This document shows, one piece after another, positions 50,650 through 60,454 of a DNA stretch of 64,000 bases. This stretch comes from an uncultured Eubacterium sp. GTDB lineage: Bacteria; Bacillota; Clostridia; Oscillospirales; Acutalibacteraceae. The stretch's first letter is position 1. Each line of letters opens with the position of its first letter. The position numbers and the translations under genes are program-made. The stretch lies in the NCBI RefSeq assembly GCF_934525195.1, contig NZ_CAKSZA010000007.1, positions 1 to 64,000 of the forward strand. Direction: 5' to 3'. Below the pieces are notes generated by a model. It worked only from the letters and a program-made list of their open reading frames with translations. It was not told the origin of the DNA and ran no database searches.

Positions 50650-52299
50650 TCAATACGAATAAATACTGCCGTCTGTGACGCAGAATCCGAGTGTGTGCGG
50701 CTCGCCGTTTTGAGTATAATCTATAAACAACTTGTTGTTGGTTTCGTTTATAGCAACTATCTGCATATCGTCATCAGCCAATGTATCGTTGAAAACAGCC
50801 ATCTGCTCGTCATCATATTCCTGAACATTGTCGCTCATAAAGAGTACAGAACCGAAAAGTTTGATGAACTTTGCAAGCACCTTTTGCTGTTCAAAAGTGA
50901 ACTGAATGTTGCTTCTGCGAAGCAAGAACACATCAGGGTCACAGAGAAACGCACGGTTGTTCAGACATCTTCTGTACACGCTGTTGTGGATGGCATTCGG
51001 GGTTGAAACATCTTCCCTGTGAGTGAGATTGCGGAAAAATTTATGCTTCCAACCGAGAGCCATATCCGCACCGATTCGCATATATTCAACCTTGCCGAAG
51101 CACGGCATTTGCTGAACTCCGCAACCCAAAATCTGCTTGTCGCCTACACATTCACGGAGGAAATCAATGCTCTCATAAGCAAGCTGTCCCCTTGTTTTGT
51201 TGTGAAGCGGAACAACAGCGGTTGCGTACAAAAAGTCGAGTTTTACAAGGTCAAATCCCCAATCATTGAGCACGATGTCAAACACATTTTTGATATACGC
51301 CCTTGCATCGGCATTGTCAATGTCAATCGCATAAAATCCGCCCCAGTTTGCGCCGACCATAATCGGCTTGCCGTTTTTGCCTTTTACAAGCCAATCGGAA
51401 TGTTCAGAAGCCAACTTTGAGCCTTTTTGTGCACCGAACGGAGCAAGCCACAAACCTGCCTGCCAACCTTTTGCGTGGATTTTTTCAACAATCGGTTTCA
51501 TACCGTTCGGGAACTTGGTTTTGTTGATTGAAAGCCAATCACCGACCGAAGTTTGATAGCCGTCATCAATCTGAAAAGTGTTCACCTTGTCGGTTTTTCC
51601 GGAGATTGCATCAAGGTCACGAAGGATAATTTTTTCGTTGATGTTTTGATAATAATTATACCACGAAGTGTAGCCTTTTATCTTTTTATCGGTCAAAGGC
51701 TTGACATTCATCTTTGCAAAATATCTGTCGAAAACCTCGTCATATCCACCGTTGTCAAAATACAAATCAAGAAGTTCATACGGCTCACTTATCGTGATAC
51801 CCTCAACATCTTTTGAAAAGCGGAGAGTGTTTTTGTTCATATCCGCATAGATAATTGTATATCCCGTGCGGTCGTTGAGAGAACCGAAGAAATCAATGTT
51901 TTTCTCATTTCTGACATATGCGAATGAGATTGAATGGAAAACACCGCATTCTTTTGACTGCTGAACAAAGGTGTAATCTCCGACCAAATTCATACCAAAC
52001 GGACTTTTGCCGAACAGACCTTTGCCGACAACTCCCTCGTCTGCCATCATTTCATTTTTTGCAAATTCCTTTGTATCCGTCCACGACTGAAAACCGTTTG
52101 CAAAGAACCTGCTGTCCTGCGGATATTCGTATTCCCTTTCAAGATAAAAAGAGATGTCGCTGATTTCTTTTTTAGGGATAACGGTTAAGGTCAATCCGTT
52201 TTCTGCCTGATGCAAATCAAACGAAACATCATCGTTTGAAATTTCGGTAGTCTTTAGTTCTTTGCCTGTTTTATAGGTGAATTTTAATTTATAATTCAT
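50650..52299 (-). CDS. GH36 alpha-galactosidase
   Basis: A 549-residue melibiase of family GH36/clan D: the (beta/alpha)8 part shows FQIDDGYQTSVGDW, GLWLAPFGA and the nucleophile Asp355 in LVKLDFLY. The acid/base Asp412 lies in MRIGADMALGW. No signal peptide, so it acts in the cytoplasm on imported galactosides such as melibiose or raffinose. The family is often longer (about 700 residues); this is the compact form. It starts 12 bp after an amino acid ABC ATPase gene, an odd pairing. Confidence 0.9.
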   Translation of the reverse strand: MNYKLKFTYKTGKELKTTEISNDDVSFDLHQAENGLTLTVIPKKEISDISFYLEREYEYPQDSRFFANGFQSWTDTKEFAKNEMMADEGVVGKGLFGKSPFGMNLVGDYTFVQQSKECGVFHSISFAYVRNEKNIDFFGSLNDRTGYTIIYADMNKNTLRFSKDVEGITISEPYELLDLYFDNGGYDEVFDRYFAKMNVKPLTDKKIKGYTSWYNYYQNINEKIILRDLDAISGKTDKVNTFQIDDGYQTSVGDWLSINKTKFPNGMKPIVEKIHAKGWQAGLWLAPFGAQKGSKLASEHSDWLVKGKNGKPIMVGANWGGFYAIDIDNADARAYIKNVFDIVLNDWGFDLVKLDFLYATAVVPLHNKTRGQLAYESIDFLRECVGDKQILGCGVQQMPCFGKVEYMRIGADMALGWKHKFFRNLTHREDVSTPNAIHNSVYRRCLNNRAFLCDPDVFLLRRSNIQFTFEQQKVLAKFIKLFGSVLFMSDNVQEYDDEQMAVFNDTLADDDMQIVAINETNNKLFIDYTQNGEPHTLGFCVTDGSIYSY

Positions 52300-52311
52300 A
52301 ACTTTGCCTCA

Positions 52312-53070
52312 TCAAAACTTTTCAAGCGAATTTGCAAGGAATGCTTTTGTCTTTTCGCTCTGCGGATTTTCATAAATTTGTTCCGGAGTGCCGATTTCCT
52401 CAACAACACCGTCTGCCATAAACATAATCTTGTCAGAAACATTTTTGGCAAATTCCATCTCGTGAGTAACAACAATCATGGTGCTGCCCTCGTCCTTTAA
52501 GTTTTTGATTACATTAAGCACTTCGCCCGTAAGCTCGGGGTCAAGCGCCGAAGTCGGTTCGTCAAAGCACAAAATATCTGGATTAAGCATAAGTGCTCTT
52601 GCAATGGCAACTCTCTGCTTTTGACCTCCGGAAAGCTGACACGGATAAAAATCAATTTTTTCGGAAAGACCTACTCTTGCAATAATTTCCCTTGCTTGCT
52701 GTTCAAGTTCGTCCTTTGTGCCGAGTCCCAAAAGTGACGGTGCAAGAGTCAGATTTTTAAGCACGCTGTACTGCGGAAAAAGATTGAAATCCTGAAAGAC
52801 AAGACCAAAATGCCTACGCTTTGCCTTGAGTTCCTTGTCCTTGATTTTTTTATTTTTTACACCGTCATAAATCACATTTCCGTCAATCGAAATTGTGCCT
52901 TCATCTGCAAATTCCAAAAAGTTTACGCAACGCAAAAGTGTTGTTTTTCCCGAACCCGAAGAACCGATAATCGAGAGAACCTCGCCCTTTTGAAGTTCAA
53001 AATCAATGCCCTTAAGCACCTTTGTTTTTCCAAAGTTTTTCTTAATTCCTTTTACTTCCAACAAAGCCAT
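52312..53070 (-). CDS. Polar amino acid ABC transporter ATPase, set 1
   Basis: A 252-residue GlnQ-type ATPase: Walker A IGSSGSGKTTLLRCVN, signature [15 protein letters not shown], Walker [15 protein letters not shown] and TMIVVTHEMEFA. AAGGAGGG precedes the ATG. It energises the permease and binding protein encoded upstream. Confidence 0.95.
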   Translation of the reverse strand: MALLEVKGIKKNFGKTKVLKGIDFELQKGEVLSIIGSSGSGKTTLLRCVNFLEFADEGTISIDGNVIYDGVKNKKIKDKELKAKRRHFGLVFQDFNLFPQYSVLKNLTLAPSLLGLGTKDELEQQAREIIARVGLSEKIDFYPCQLSGGQKQRVAIARALMLNPDILCFDEPTSALDPELTGEVLNVIKNLKDEGSTMIVVTHEMEFAKNVSDKIMFMADGVVEEIGTPEQIYENPQSEKTKAFLANSLEKF

Positions 53071-53082
53071 AATGTTCCCTCC

Positions 53083-53724
53083 TTACGCTTCAAAATAGCT
53101 CATTTTCTTTTCTGCCCAGTGGAAAATAACGGTAAGAATTCCACAGAAAACAAGATAGAAAGCGGCTGTGTAGAACAGAGGCCAAATAAGACCCGTTTTG
53201 ATAAAGTTCTGTCCCATAAAAATGATTTCGTAAACCGCAATGATACGGGCAAGAGAAGTATCTTTTACAAGAGTGATGATTTCATTGCTCATCGGCGGAA
53301 CAATTCTCTTGACCACCTGCAAAAGTGTTACTCTAAAAAAGATTTGGCTTTTGCTCATACCGAGCACCAAGCCCGCCTCGGTTTGTCCCTTTGGGATAGA
53401 TTCGATACCGCCACGATAAATCTCGCTGAAATAGCAAGAATAGTTGATAACAAACGCAACGATAACCGCATTGAAACGCTCCATAAGATCCCAGCCGAAA
53501 ATCAAGCCCGGACCGAAATAAACAATAAGGAGTTGAAGCATAAGCGGTGTGCCACGAATAATCCAAATAATAATTTTTGTCAAATACTTGAGTGGCTTGA
53601 ACTTTGACATTGAGAAAAAGCTGAGCACAAGTCCCAACGGAAGTGAAAATACAAGGGTGAGTGCGAAAATCTTGAGTGTTTCCGCAAAGCCCTTGAGCAA
53701 TTCAAGTGTTACTGTCCAAAACAT
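53083..53724 (-). CDS. Polar amino acid ABC transporter permease, set 1
   Basis: A 213-residue HisM/GlnP-type permease with about five membrane segments. The conserved block RGTPLMLQLLIVYFG, then SCYFSEIYRGGIESIPKGQT and EAG (the EAA loop) are present. It pairs with the ATPase 12 bp downstream. Confidence 0.95.
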   Translation of the reverse strand: MFWTVTLELLKGFAETLKIFALTLVFSLPLGLVLSFFSMSKFKPLKYLTKIIIWIIRGTPLMLQLLIVYFGPGLIFGWDLMERFNAVIVAFVINYSCYFSEIYRGGIESIPKGQTEAGLVLGMSKSQIFFRVTLLQVVKRIVPPMSNEIITLVKDTSLARIIAVYEIIFMGQNFIKTGLIWPLFYTAAFYLVFCGILTVIFHWAEKKMSYFEA

Positions 53725-53761
53725 AATAAAATTAATCTCCTAATATTATATATATTATATT

Positions 53762-53845
53762 GCCGTCCTTATAGCAAGGGCGGTCTTAATAGATATTATG
53801 CCTATTACCCACCAAAAGGCAGCCGCCTAAAACTAAGCAACTGCC
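53762..53845. other. Two stem-loops between binding-protein and permease genes
   Basis: GCCGTCCTT / AAGGGCGG (53762-53782) and GGCAGCCGC / GCAACTGCC (53818-53845). Hairpins in this position usually protect the binding-protein mRNA and reduce read-through, giving an excess of binding protein. Confidence 0.6.
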
Positions 53846-53868
53846 CCTAAAGTGATTAATTTGTGTAA

Positions 53869-54666
53869 TTATTCTGCAAGCTGAATACCGTACTTTTCAG
53901 AAAGCTTTTGCAATGTGCCGTCTGCCTTGAATTCTGCAATAATCTTGTTAACCTTTTCTGTCATATCACTATCCTTGCGGAAGCTGATACCATATTGCTC
54001 GTCAAGAAGAACAAGTGCAACCTTGAGGTCTGAATAGTCTGTGCCCTCGCCTGTCATAGCCTTTGCCATTGTTGAGTCGATGATGCAAGCGTCCGATGAA
54101 CCTGAAGCAACTTCCAAAAGAGCGTCTGCCTGTGTTGCAACAACTGTTACATTAAGACCGTTGTCCTCTGCTGCCGATGCACCTGCCGAACCGTTCTCTG
54201 CTGCGAAAGAAAGATTTTTGAGGTCGTCAACAGATTTAATCTTGCCTGCAAGTTCCGATTTTGCAACAACAACCTGCTGATTCATTGCATATGCGTCTGT
54301 AACCGATGAGTTGTTCTTAACTTCATCTGTGATTGTCATACCGTTCCAAATGCAGTCGATTGAGCCTGTCTGGAGTTCAAGAAACTTGTTGTCCCAATCA
54401 ATAATCTGAAATTCAGCTTTTACGCCGAGCTTTTCTGCAACCATATTTGCAAAATCTGCATCAAAGCCAATCCAATTGCCGTTTTCGTCCTTATAATCCA
54501 TAGGCGCAAATTCTGTAATACCTACAACGAGTTTGCCTGATTCAACAATCTTTTCCGAATCTGTTTTGCTTGAATCGTTTGATTTGTTGCCCGAACACGC
54601 TGTGAAAGCAAAGCATACTGTGAGCACTGCCAAAACAACCGCAAGAACCTTTTTAATAGTTTTCAT
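53869..54666 (-). CDS. Amino acid ABC transporter substrate-binding lipoprotein, set 1
   Basis: A 265-residue lipoprotein: signal with lipobox FTACSG, then a periplasmic-binding-protein fold (KLVVGITEFAPMDYKDENGN, WIGFDADFANMVAEKL, QTGSIDCIWNGMTITDE). ATG 54666 follows GAGGTAG; the longer frame has no site. The Asp/Glu/Arg pocket type suggests a polar amino acid, but the exact ligand cannot be read from sequence. Transcribed away from set 2. Confidence 0.93.
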   Translation of the reverse strand: MKTIKKVLAVVLAVLTVCFAFTACSGNKSNDSSKTDSEKIVESGKLVVGITEFAPMDYKDENGNWIGFDADFANMVAEKLGVKAEFQIIDWDNKFLELQTGSIDCIWNGMTITDEVKNNSSVTDAYAMNQQVVVAKSELAGKIKSVDDLKNLSFAAENGSAGASAAEDNGLNVTVVATQADALLEVASGSSDACIIDSTMAKAMTGEGTDYSDLKVALVLLDEQYGISFRKDSDMTEKVNKIIAEFKADGTLQKLSEKYGIQLAE

Positions 54667-54930
54667 AATATCTACCTCGTTCAATTTATTTGATGGGTTC
54701 ATTATACTTTATTTCTTTAGCGTTGTAAAGTGGTAATACGATAAAATCTTGAGAAATTTTCATTTTTGTGCAAGTTGCATAAAGAGTCCCCACATTATAA
54801 TGTAAATAATATACAGCGGAATGTATAAAAAGTGAATAAATATTCATTTTTAGCATAACTATTGCAAAAAAATACATTGTGTGTTATTGTGTAATCACTG
54901 AAAACGATAACAACAAAGGAGACAAAGATT

Positions 54931-55704
54931 ATGAAAAAGTTTTTAGCGGTTCTTCTTGCAGCATTGATGATTTGCGTAAGCTTCGTTGCATGCTCAAGTG
55001 AGAAAAAATCAGATGACACAAACACAGACGCAGACAAACAAGAAACATTGACAATGGTAACAAACGCAGAGTTCCCTCCATACGAATACAAAGAGGGCGA
55101 CAATGTTGTTGGTATCGATGCAGATGTTGCACAGGCTATTGCTGACAAGCTCGGCATGAAGCTTGAAATCGTTGACACAAAGTTTGACGCTATCATCCCC
55201 GGTGTACAAAGCGGTAAGTACGATATGGGTATGGCAGGCATGACTGTTACTCCTGAGCGTGAGCAGAGCGTTGCTTTCTCTGATTCTTATGCAACAGGCA
55301 TTCAGTCAATCATTGTTAAGCAGGGCAGCGACATCAAGTCAGTTGACGACCTCAGCGAAAAGACAAAGATTGGTGTTCAGCTTGGCACAACAGGCGACAT
55401 CTATGCAAAGGAAGACTTCGGTGACGAGGCAGTTCAGGAATTCGACAAGGGTGCAGACGCTGTTCAGGCTCTTATTGCAGGCAAGATTGATTGTGTAATC
55501 ATCGACAACGAGCCGGCAAAATCATTTGTTGCAGCAAACGATGGATTGGAAATCCTCAGCACATCATATGCTGAAGAAGAATATGCAATCTGCTTCAAGA
55601 AAGACAACACAGAGCTTCAAACAAAGGTTAACGGTGCTCTCAAGGAACTCATTGCAGACGGCACACTTCAAAAAATCGTTAACAAGTACATCAAAGCTGA
55701 ATAA
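54931..55704 (+). CDS. Amino acid ABC transporter substrate-binding lipoprotein, set 2
   Basis: A 257-residue lipoprotein: lipobox FVACSS, then TMVTNAEFPPYEYKEGDNVV, GIDADVAQAIADKLG, YDMGMAGMTVTPEREQSVAF and IIDNEPAKSFV, typical of binding proteins for cystine or basic/polar amino acids. AAGGAGA precedes the ATG. Codons resemble those of highly expressed genes. The 264-bp divergent intergenic region (54667-54930) must hold both promoters; I see no T-box or clear operator in it. Confidence 0.94.
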   Translation: MKKFLAVLLAALMICVSFVACSSEKKSDDTNTDADKQETLTMVTNAEFPPYEYKEGDNVVGIDADVAQAIADKLGMKLEIVDTKFDAIIPGVQSGKYDMGMAGMTVTPEREQSVAFSDSYATGIQSIIVKQGSDIKSVDDLSEKTKIGVQLGTTGDIYAKEDFGDEAVQEFDKGADAVQALIAGKIDCVIIDNEPAKSFVAANDGLEILSTSYAEEEYAICFKKDNTELQTKVNGALKELIADGTLQKIVNKYIKAE

Positions 55705-55774
55705 GAATAATTCGGCATCATAAACACAATATAAAGGCGAACCTACCGTTCGCCTTTATTTACGGAGATACAAA

Positions 55775-56533
55775 ATGTTAGATATTATTTTAATGAAGGC
55801 TCCCGCTTTTGTGGAAAACTTCAAAGAACAGTTTGACCTCAACTTTATACAAAAAGACCGATGGAAGTATATGGTTACAGGTCTTGGAAACACACTTAAA
55901 ATTACAGCTGTTGCCGCAATCATCGGCATTGTAATCGGTGTGCTTATCGCCGCAGTTCGTACCTCATACGACAAAAACGAGGAATCCCTCAAAATTCGTG
56001 GCGGATTCACTTGGTATATTATGAGATTTCTCAATTTCATCTGCAAAATTTACCTCACCGTCATCAGAGGTACACCTGTTGTAGTTCAGCTCCTTATAAC
56101 ATATTTCATTATATTTGCATCATCATCAAACGGCGTCGGCGTTGCCATATTTGCATTTGGCATCAACTCCGGTGCGTATGTTGCGGAAATCTTCCGTGGC
56201 GGTATTATGTCGATTGATGAAGGTCAATTCGAAGCAGGCCGTTCAATCGGTTTCAACTACTTCCAAACTATGAGATACATCATTTTGCCACAGATGTTCA
56301 AGGCTGTTTTGCCTACCCTCCTCAACGAATTCATTGCACTCCTCAAGGAAACATCTGTTGCAGGTTATGTTGCCGTAACCGACCTCACAAAGGCAGGTTC
56401 AAGTATTTCGGCAGCAACATATTCATATTATATGCCGCTTTTGTCGGTTGCACTCGTTTACCTTGTAATCGTTATGCTTCTCACAAAACTTGCAGGAATG
56501 CTTGAAAGGAGGCTCCGTAAGAATGAACGATAA
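55775..56533 (+). CDS. Amino acid ABC transporter permease, set 2
   Basis: A 252-residue permease: [37 protein letters not shown] and EAGRSIGFN (EAA loop) identify a polar amino acid inner-membrane subunit. It overlaps the ATPase by 11 bp. Confidence 0.95.
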   Translation: MLDIILMKAPAFVENFKEQFDLNFIQKDRWKYMVTGLGNTLKITAVAAIIGIVIGVLIAAVRTSYDKNEESLKIRGGFTWYIMRFLNFICKIYLTVIRGTPVVVQLLITYFIIFASSSNGVGVAIFAFGINSGAYVAEIFRGGIMSIDEGQFEAGRSIGFNYFQTMRYIILPQMFKAVLPTLLNEFIALLKETSVAGYVAVTDLTKAGSSISAATYSYYMPLLSVALVYLVIVMLLTKLAGMLERRLRKNER

Positions 56534-57266
56534 AGCACTTATTGCCGTAAACAATGTAAAAAAATACTATCTCGGCGGAGAGGTTAAGGCTCTTGACGGA
56601 GTTAACCTCGAAATCAACAAAGGCGAAGTTGTTGTTATTATCGGTCCGTCAGGTTCGGGTAAATCAACAATGCTCCGTTCGCTCAATCTTCTTGAAGTTC
56701 CGACAGACGGACACATCGTTTTTGACGGTGAGGATTTGACAAATCCAAAGCTCAACATCAACAAGCACAGACAAAAAATGGGTATGGTGTTCCAGCACTT
56801 CAACCTTTTCCCAAATATGACAATCCTCCGCAATTTGACCATTGCGCCGATGAAATTGCTCAAAAAATCACAGGCAGACGCCGAGGCAAAAGCACTTGAA
56901 CTCCTTGACGCAGTCGGACTTCGTGACAGAGCAGACGCATATCCGAGCCAGCTTTCGGGCGGTCAAAAGCAGAGAGTTGCAATTGTAAGAGCACTTTGTA
57001 TGGAACCTGAAGTTATGCTTTTTGATGAGCCGACCTCGGCGCTCGACCCTGAAATGGTTGGCGAGGTTTTGCAAGTTATGAAAGAGCTTGCAAACAAGGG
57101 CATGACAATGGTTATCGTAACCCACGAAATGGGCTTTGCAAAAGAAGTTGCCACAAGAGTCATCTTTATGGACGAGGGCAAAATCCTTGAACAAGGCACA
57201 CCTGACGACATCTTCAATCATCCAAAAGACCAAAGATTGGTTGAGTTCTTATCAAAAGTATTATAA
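56523..57266 (+). CDS. Polar amino acid ABC transporter ATPase, set 2
   Basis: A 247-residue GlnQ-type ATPase: Walker [17 protein letters not shown], signature [15 protein letters not shown], Walker [18 protein letters not shown] 56523 follows GGAGG; the frame from 56490 overlaps permease sequence without a site. It is the last gene of the set-2 importer operon. Confidence 0.95.
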   Translation: MNDKALIAVNNVKKYYLGGEVKALDGVNLEINKGEVVVIIGPSGSGKSTMLRSLNLLEVPTDGHIVFDGEDLTNPKLNINKHRQKMGMVFQHFNLFPNMTILRNLTIAPMKLLKKSQADAEAKALELLDAVGLRDRADAYPSQLSGGQKQRVAIVRALCMEPEVMLFDEPTSALDPEMVGEVLQVMKELANKGMTMVIVTHEMGFAKEVATRVIFMDEGKILEQGTPDDIFNHPKDQRLVEFLSKVL

Positions 57267-57272
57267 TATAAT

Positions 57273-57304
57273 AAAAGCCGTAGGTTCGATACCTACAGCT
57301 TTTT
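57273..57304 (+). terminator. Terminator after the set-2 importer
   Basis: AAAGC-C-GTAGGT pairs with ACCTAC-A-GCTTTTT. Confidence 0.88.
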
Positions 57305-57306
57305 AA

Positions 57307-57359
57307 TCCCCTCCGTCAACACTTTGTGTTGCCACCTCCCCTTTCTAAAAGTGGAGGCA
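57307..57359. repeat. Small folded intergenic repeat
   Basis: Contains two hairpins: CAACAC/GTGTTG and GCCACCTCC/GGAGGC with a CCCCTTTCTAAAAG-type loop. From memory, cassettes of the form CCTCCGTCA...GCCACCTCC...GGAGGC recur between genes in gut Firmicutes genomes; this would be one. No ORF. Confidence 0.4.
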
Positions 57360-57378
57360 AATGTTTTAATACAAAGTC

Positions 57379-57407
57379 AAAAAGCAGTTCGTTTGAACTG
57401 CTTTTTC
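57379..57407. terminator. Bidirectional terminator before htrA
   Basis: AAAAAGCAGTTC / GAACTGCTTTTT, a perfect 12-bp stem with a 4-nt loop, placed between the convergent importer and htrA genes. Confidence 0.9.
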
Positions 57408-57436
57408 TTATTATTTAATTTGTTTAATGTTTTTAT

Positions 57437-58936
57437 TTAGCCTTTGCTTTCGATAAGTTTACACTTTACATCAAAAGTTTTGATTTGATTATTCTCAATT
57501 CTTGCGATTGTGAGAGTGATTGTGTCGCCCGGTGACGACTTGCTGAGTACATTTGTGAGCACATCGGTTGAAGTCATAGTTTTTCCGTTTACCGCAACAA
57601 TCATATCGTACTGTCTTACATTCTTGTTTGCAAGGTCTGATTCGGAATCGATTTCGCCGATAATCATTGTGCCCTGTGCATCCTTGAAGCCCTTTTGTTC
57701 CAAAGCGGCAAGAATTGCGCTTGCATTTGAAGCATTTGAAATGCCTGTGTAGCTTATGCCGAGCTTTGCTCTGCCCTCAACATAGCCGTTTTTGATAAGG
57801 CTGTTTGCAGTCTTTACAGCTGTGTTACTTGGAACTGCAAAGCCCATACCCTCATAATCGGTTGAAGCAATCTTTGATGAGTTAATACCGATAACCTGAC
57901 CGCTCATATTGAAAAGAGCACCGCCGGAGTTACCCGGATTGATAGCCGCATCTGTTTGGATACATTCGTTATCATAACCGATTGATGAAGAAACAGGACG
58001 GTCAAGAGCAGATACAATACCTGTTGTAACGCTGTTCATAAACTTGCTGCCGCCCGGGCAACCGATAACAACTGCCTGCTCGCCGACAACGATATTTGAG
58101 CTGTCCGCAAACTCTGCAACCTGAAGTCCGCTTGCCTTGATTGAAAGCACGCCGATATCTGTTTGAGCGTCATATCCGACAAGAGTTGCATCATAGGTTT
58201 TGCCGTCATTTGTTGTTACCTTAAATTTTGAGGCATCGGAAATTACATGGGCAGCGGTCATAATATATGTTGTGCCGTTGCTTTCGCTCATAATAACGCC
58301 TGAGCCCTCGCCCGAAAGAGTCGGGTCACTTGAATCGCTGCTCTGTCCCGAACCGAAGCTGTAAAAATCATAATATGAATTTTGCTCGCTGTACACGGAA
58401 ATCAAAACACAGGAATTTATAGTCTTTTTTGCAACGCCGGCAACAGTCAATGTGCCATCGCTGTTTTTGGTTGCAACATCGCCTTTGTTATCGCTGATTG
58501 AAGCTCCGCCCTTTGTGCTGTCGGATGATTCGCTTTGAGTTGTACTTTCTTTAAAATTTTCATATGATTTGTTGCCGACAACAGAAGCGACAATGCCAAA
58601 GATTGACACCGCAACAACAACTATTGCAACAATGATGACAACCTTGAGCGATTTGTTTTTCGGCTTCTTCGGTGGCTTTGGTGCGTTAGGCTGATTGAAC
58701 ATATTTTGATTGTTCGGATTATAATATGTGCCTGTGTTGGAACGATTGGTATTTTGATAATACTGCTGTCCGCCGTTTCTCGGCTGAGCATATCTGTTCT
58801 GCTGTGCACCGTAGTTTGCATTGTTTGGATTTTGCGGTTGTTGATTTTGTCTTGGCGGAACAAAATGATATTCACCATTTGGCGTTTCGTTGCCGCCGTT
58901 TACACCGTTACTTTGATCTTTGTTATATTCGTCCAT
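57437..58936 (-). CDS. htrA: HtrA/DegP-like membrane-anchored serine protease
   Basis: A 499-residue envelope protease. The N-terminal 90 residues are Asn/Gln/Pro-rich and cytoplasmic, and one membrane helix lies at about 98-120. The trypsin-like domain has His230 (TAAHVI), Asp260 (TDIGVLSI) and Ser337 (NPGNSGGAL), with a C-terminal PDZ domain at about 395-490. ATG 58936 follows AAAGGAG; the frame from 59011 adds upstream leader only. It follows the kinase gene by 13 bp, completing a regulator-kinase-HtrA operon of the kind seen at wal loci. Confidence 0.95.
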   Translation of the reverse strand: MDEYNKDQSNGVNGGNETPNGEYHFVPPRQNQQPQNPNNANYGAQQNRYAQPRNGGQQYYQNTNRSNTGTYYNPNNQNMFNQPNAPKPPKKPKNKSLKVVIIVAIVVVAVSIFGIVASVVGNKSYENFKESTTQSESSDSTKGGASISDNKGDVATKNSDGTLTVAGVAKKTINSCVLISVYSEQNSYYDFYSFGSGQSSDSSDPTLSGEGSGVIMSESNGTTYIMTAAHVISDASKFKVTTNDGKTYDATLVGYDAQTDIGVLSIKASGLQVAEFADSSNIVVGEQAVVIGCPGGSKFMNSVTTGIVSALDRPVSSSIGYDNECIQTDAAINPGNSGGALFNMSGQVIGINSSKIASTDYEGMGFAVPSNTAVKTANSLIKNGYVEGRAKLGISYTGISNASNASAILAALEQKGFKDAQGTMIIGEIDSESDLANKNVRQYDMIVAVNGKTMTSTDVLTNVLSKSSPGDTITLTIARIENNQIKTFDVKCKLIESKG

Positions 58937-58949
58937 AACGATTCTCCTT

Positions 58950-60446
58950 TTATTTTGATTTTGGCAAAGTAAACACAAATTCTGCCTCGGACTTGCTGTC
59001 CGACCTTGCAAAAATTCTGCCGCCGTGCATCTCTACCATTGTTTTTACTATATAAAGTCCGAGTCCTGCACCCTTTGCATCAAGTGAGCGTGATTTGTCC
59101 ACCTTATAAAATCTTTCAAACACACGAGAAAGTTCTGAGGCGTCAATGCCCTCACCGCTGTTTTTGATGCTTACCTGAACACTATCGCCGACATCGGCAA
59201 CATTAATCTCAATATATCCGCCGTCATTTGTAAACTTAACAGCGTTGTCAAAGAGATTGTAGATAACCTGATAAATCATATCCGTATCAGCCGTGATATG
59301 ATGTGGTTCTAAGTTTTCAAGTCCTCGAATTTCTATATTCTTCTTTTCTATTTTTTGTTCAAAGGTCAAAAGAATATGTATGATTTGGTCAGACAAATTA
59401 TACGGTTTCGGCTTCATTTCAAAGTCGCCCGATTCAATTTTGCTCATATTGAGCATTGCCACAACAAGCCGTGATAATCGTCTTACCTCATCCGAAACTA
59501 TCTTTAGATAATAATCTTCTTTTTCCTTTGGAATTGTTCCGTCAAGTATTCCGTCAATGAAGCCTGCAATCGAGGTCATCGGGGTTTTCAACTCGTGCGA
59601 AACATTTGCAACAAACGACCGCCTTGAACTTTCGAGTTTGTCAAGAGCATCTGCCATTTCGTTGAAAGCATAGCCCAAATCCGCAAGTTCATCGTTTGTG
59701 TTGATGTTAACTCTGTATGAAAAGTCGCCTACCGCAAATCGCTTTGCCGCCGCACTCATTTGCTGAAGCGGAGTGACCATGCGCTTTGTGAGTTGCCACA
59801 AAACGATGCACGCAAAGCCGAGACAAACCAAAGCAATAATCAAAAACGACCTAAGCACAAGCGAAACAACGCCCTGCGTGCCTGTCGGAGTGACCGCAAA
59901 CACCGTGCCGATGATTTGATTGTTGTCGCTCAAATTATTGGCATCAAAAGATGTTTTTATTGCAGAACCCACAACATAATAAGTTTCTCCGTTGATAATA
60001 GCTTTTCCTACCGAAGCGCCCTCATACACACGCTGAAGCTGTTTGTCGCCGATTATAAAATTCTTATGATTTTCGCACACCGTTTCGCCCGAAACAAAGC
60101 CTTTAAGTCCTGTTTGGTCCTTGCACATAATTATGCTTCCGCCTGCATCACAAACAAAAACATCCGCATCGATACAACCCGAAACCATCGCAAGATTTTC
60201 GCAAACGCTCTCTTTGTATGCAGAATAGTCGCTGTTCATATTGTTGACTATCATATTTTGAGAAATAGTGTTTGCAAGTTTTTTTGTGTTTTCGGTCAAA
60301 AGATCTGTTTTTTGGCTAAGGGAATATGCGTTTACTATGGTGGTGAGCACAATACCCATCACCACAAGCATAAACAAAAACACGGTGACAAAAAGCAAAA
60401 AGTATTTGGTAAACAGGTTTTGTCTTTTACCCTTTCGTAACGCCAT
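58950..60446 (-). CDS. Membrane sensor histidine kinase
   Basis: A 498-residue kinase: membrane helices at about 14-38 and 195-217 enclosing an extracellular sensor of about 155 residues. These are followed by a HAMP domain, HisKA with His284 in ANVSHELKTPMTS, and a HATPase with N box NLFDNAVKFT and G box GAGLGLYIVK. It has no PAS domain, unlike WalK. It is the partner of the response regulator encoded 8 bp upstream and probably senses envelope stress, given htrA downstream. Confidence 0.95.
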   Translation of the reverse strand: MALRKGKRQNLFTKYFLLFVTVFLFMLVVMGIVLTTIVNAYSLSQKTDLLTENTKKLANTISQNMIVNNMNSDYSAYKESVCENLAMVSGCIDADVFVCDAGGSIIMCKDQTGLKGFVSGETVCENHKNFIIGDKQLQRVYEGASVGKAIINGETYYVVGSAIKTSFDANNLSDNNQIIGTVFAVTPTGTQGVVSLVLRSFLIIALVCLGFACIVLWQLTKRMVTPLQQMSAAAKRFAVGDFSYRVNINTNDELADLGYAFNEMADALDKLESSRRSFVANVSHELKTPMTSIAGFIDGILDGTIPKEKEDYYLKIVSDEVRRLSRLVVAMLNMSKIESGDFEMKPKPYNLSDQIIHILLTFEQKIEKKNIEIRGLENLEPHHITADTDMIYQVIYNLFDNAVKFTNDGGYIEINVADVGDSVQVSIKNSGEGIDASELSRVFERFYKVDKSRSLDAKGAGLGLYIVKTMVEMHGGRIFARSDSKSEAEFVFTLPKSK

Positions 60447-60454
60447 AATTCAAT

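Noticed and set aside
54795..55241. 148-aa minus-strand ORF over the set-2 binding protein
   Set aside because: Antisense frame of a gene with highly biased codons, which often leaves the opposite strand open.
59760..60440. 226-aa plus-strand ORF
   Set aside because: Antisense to the histidine kinase gene.
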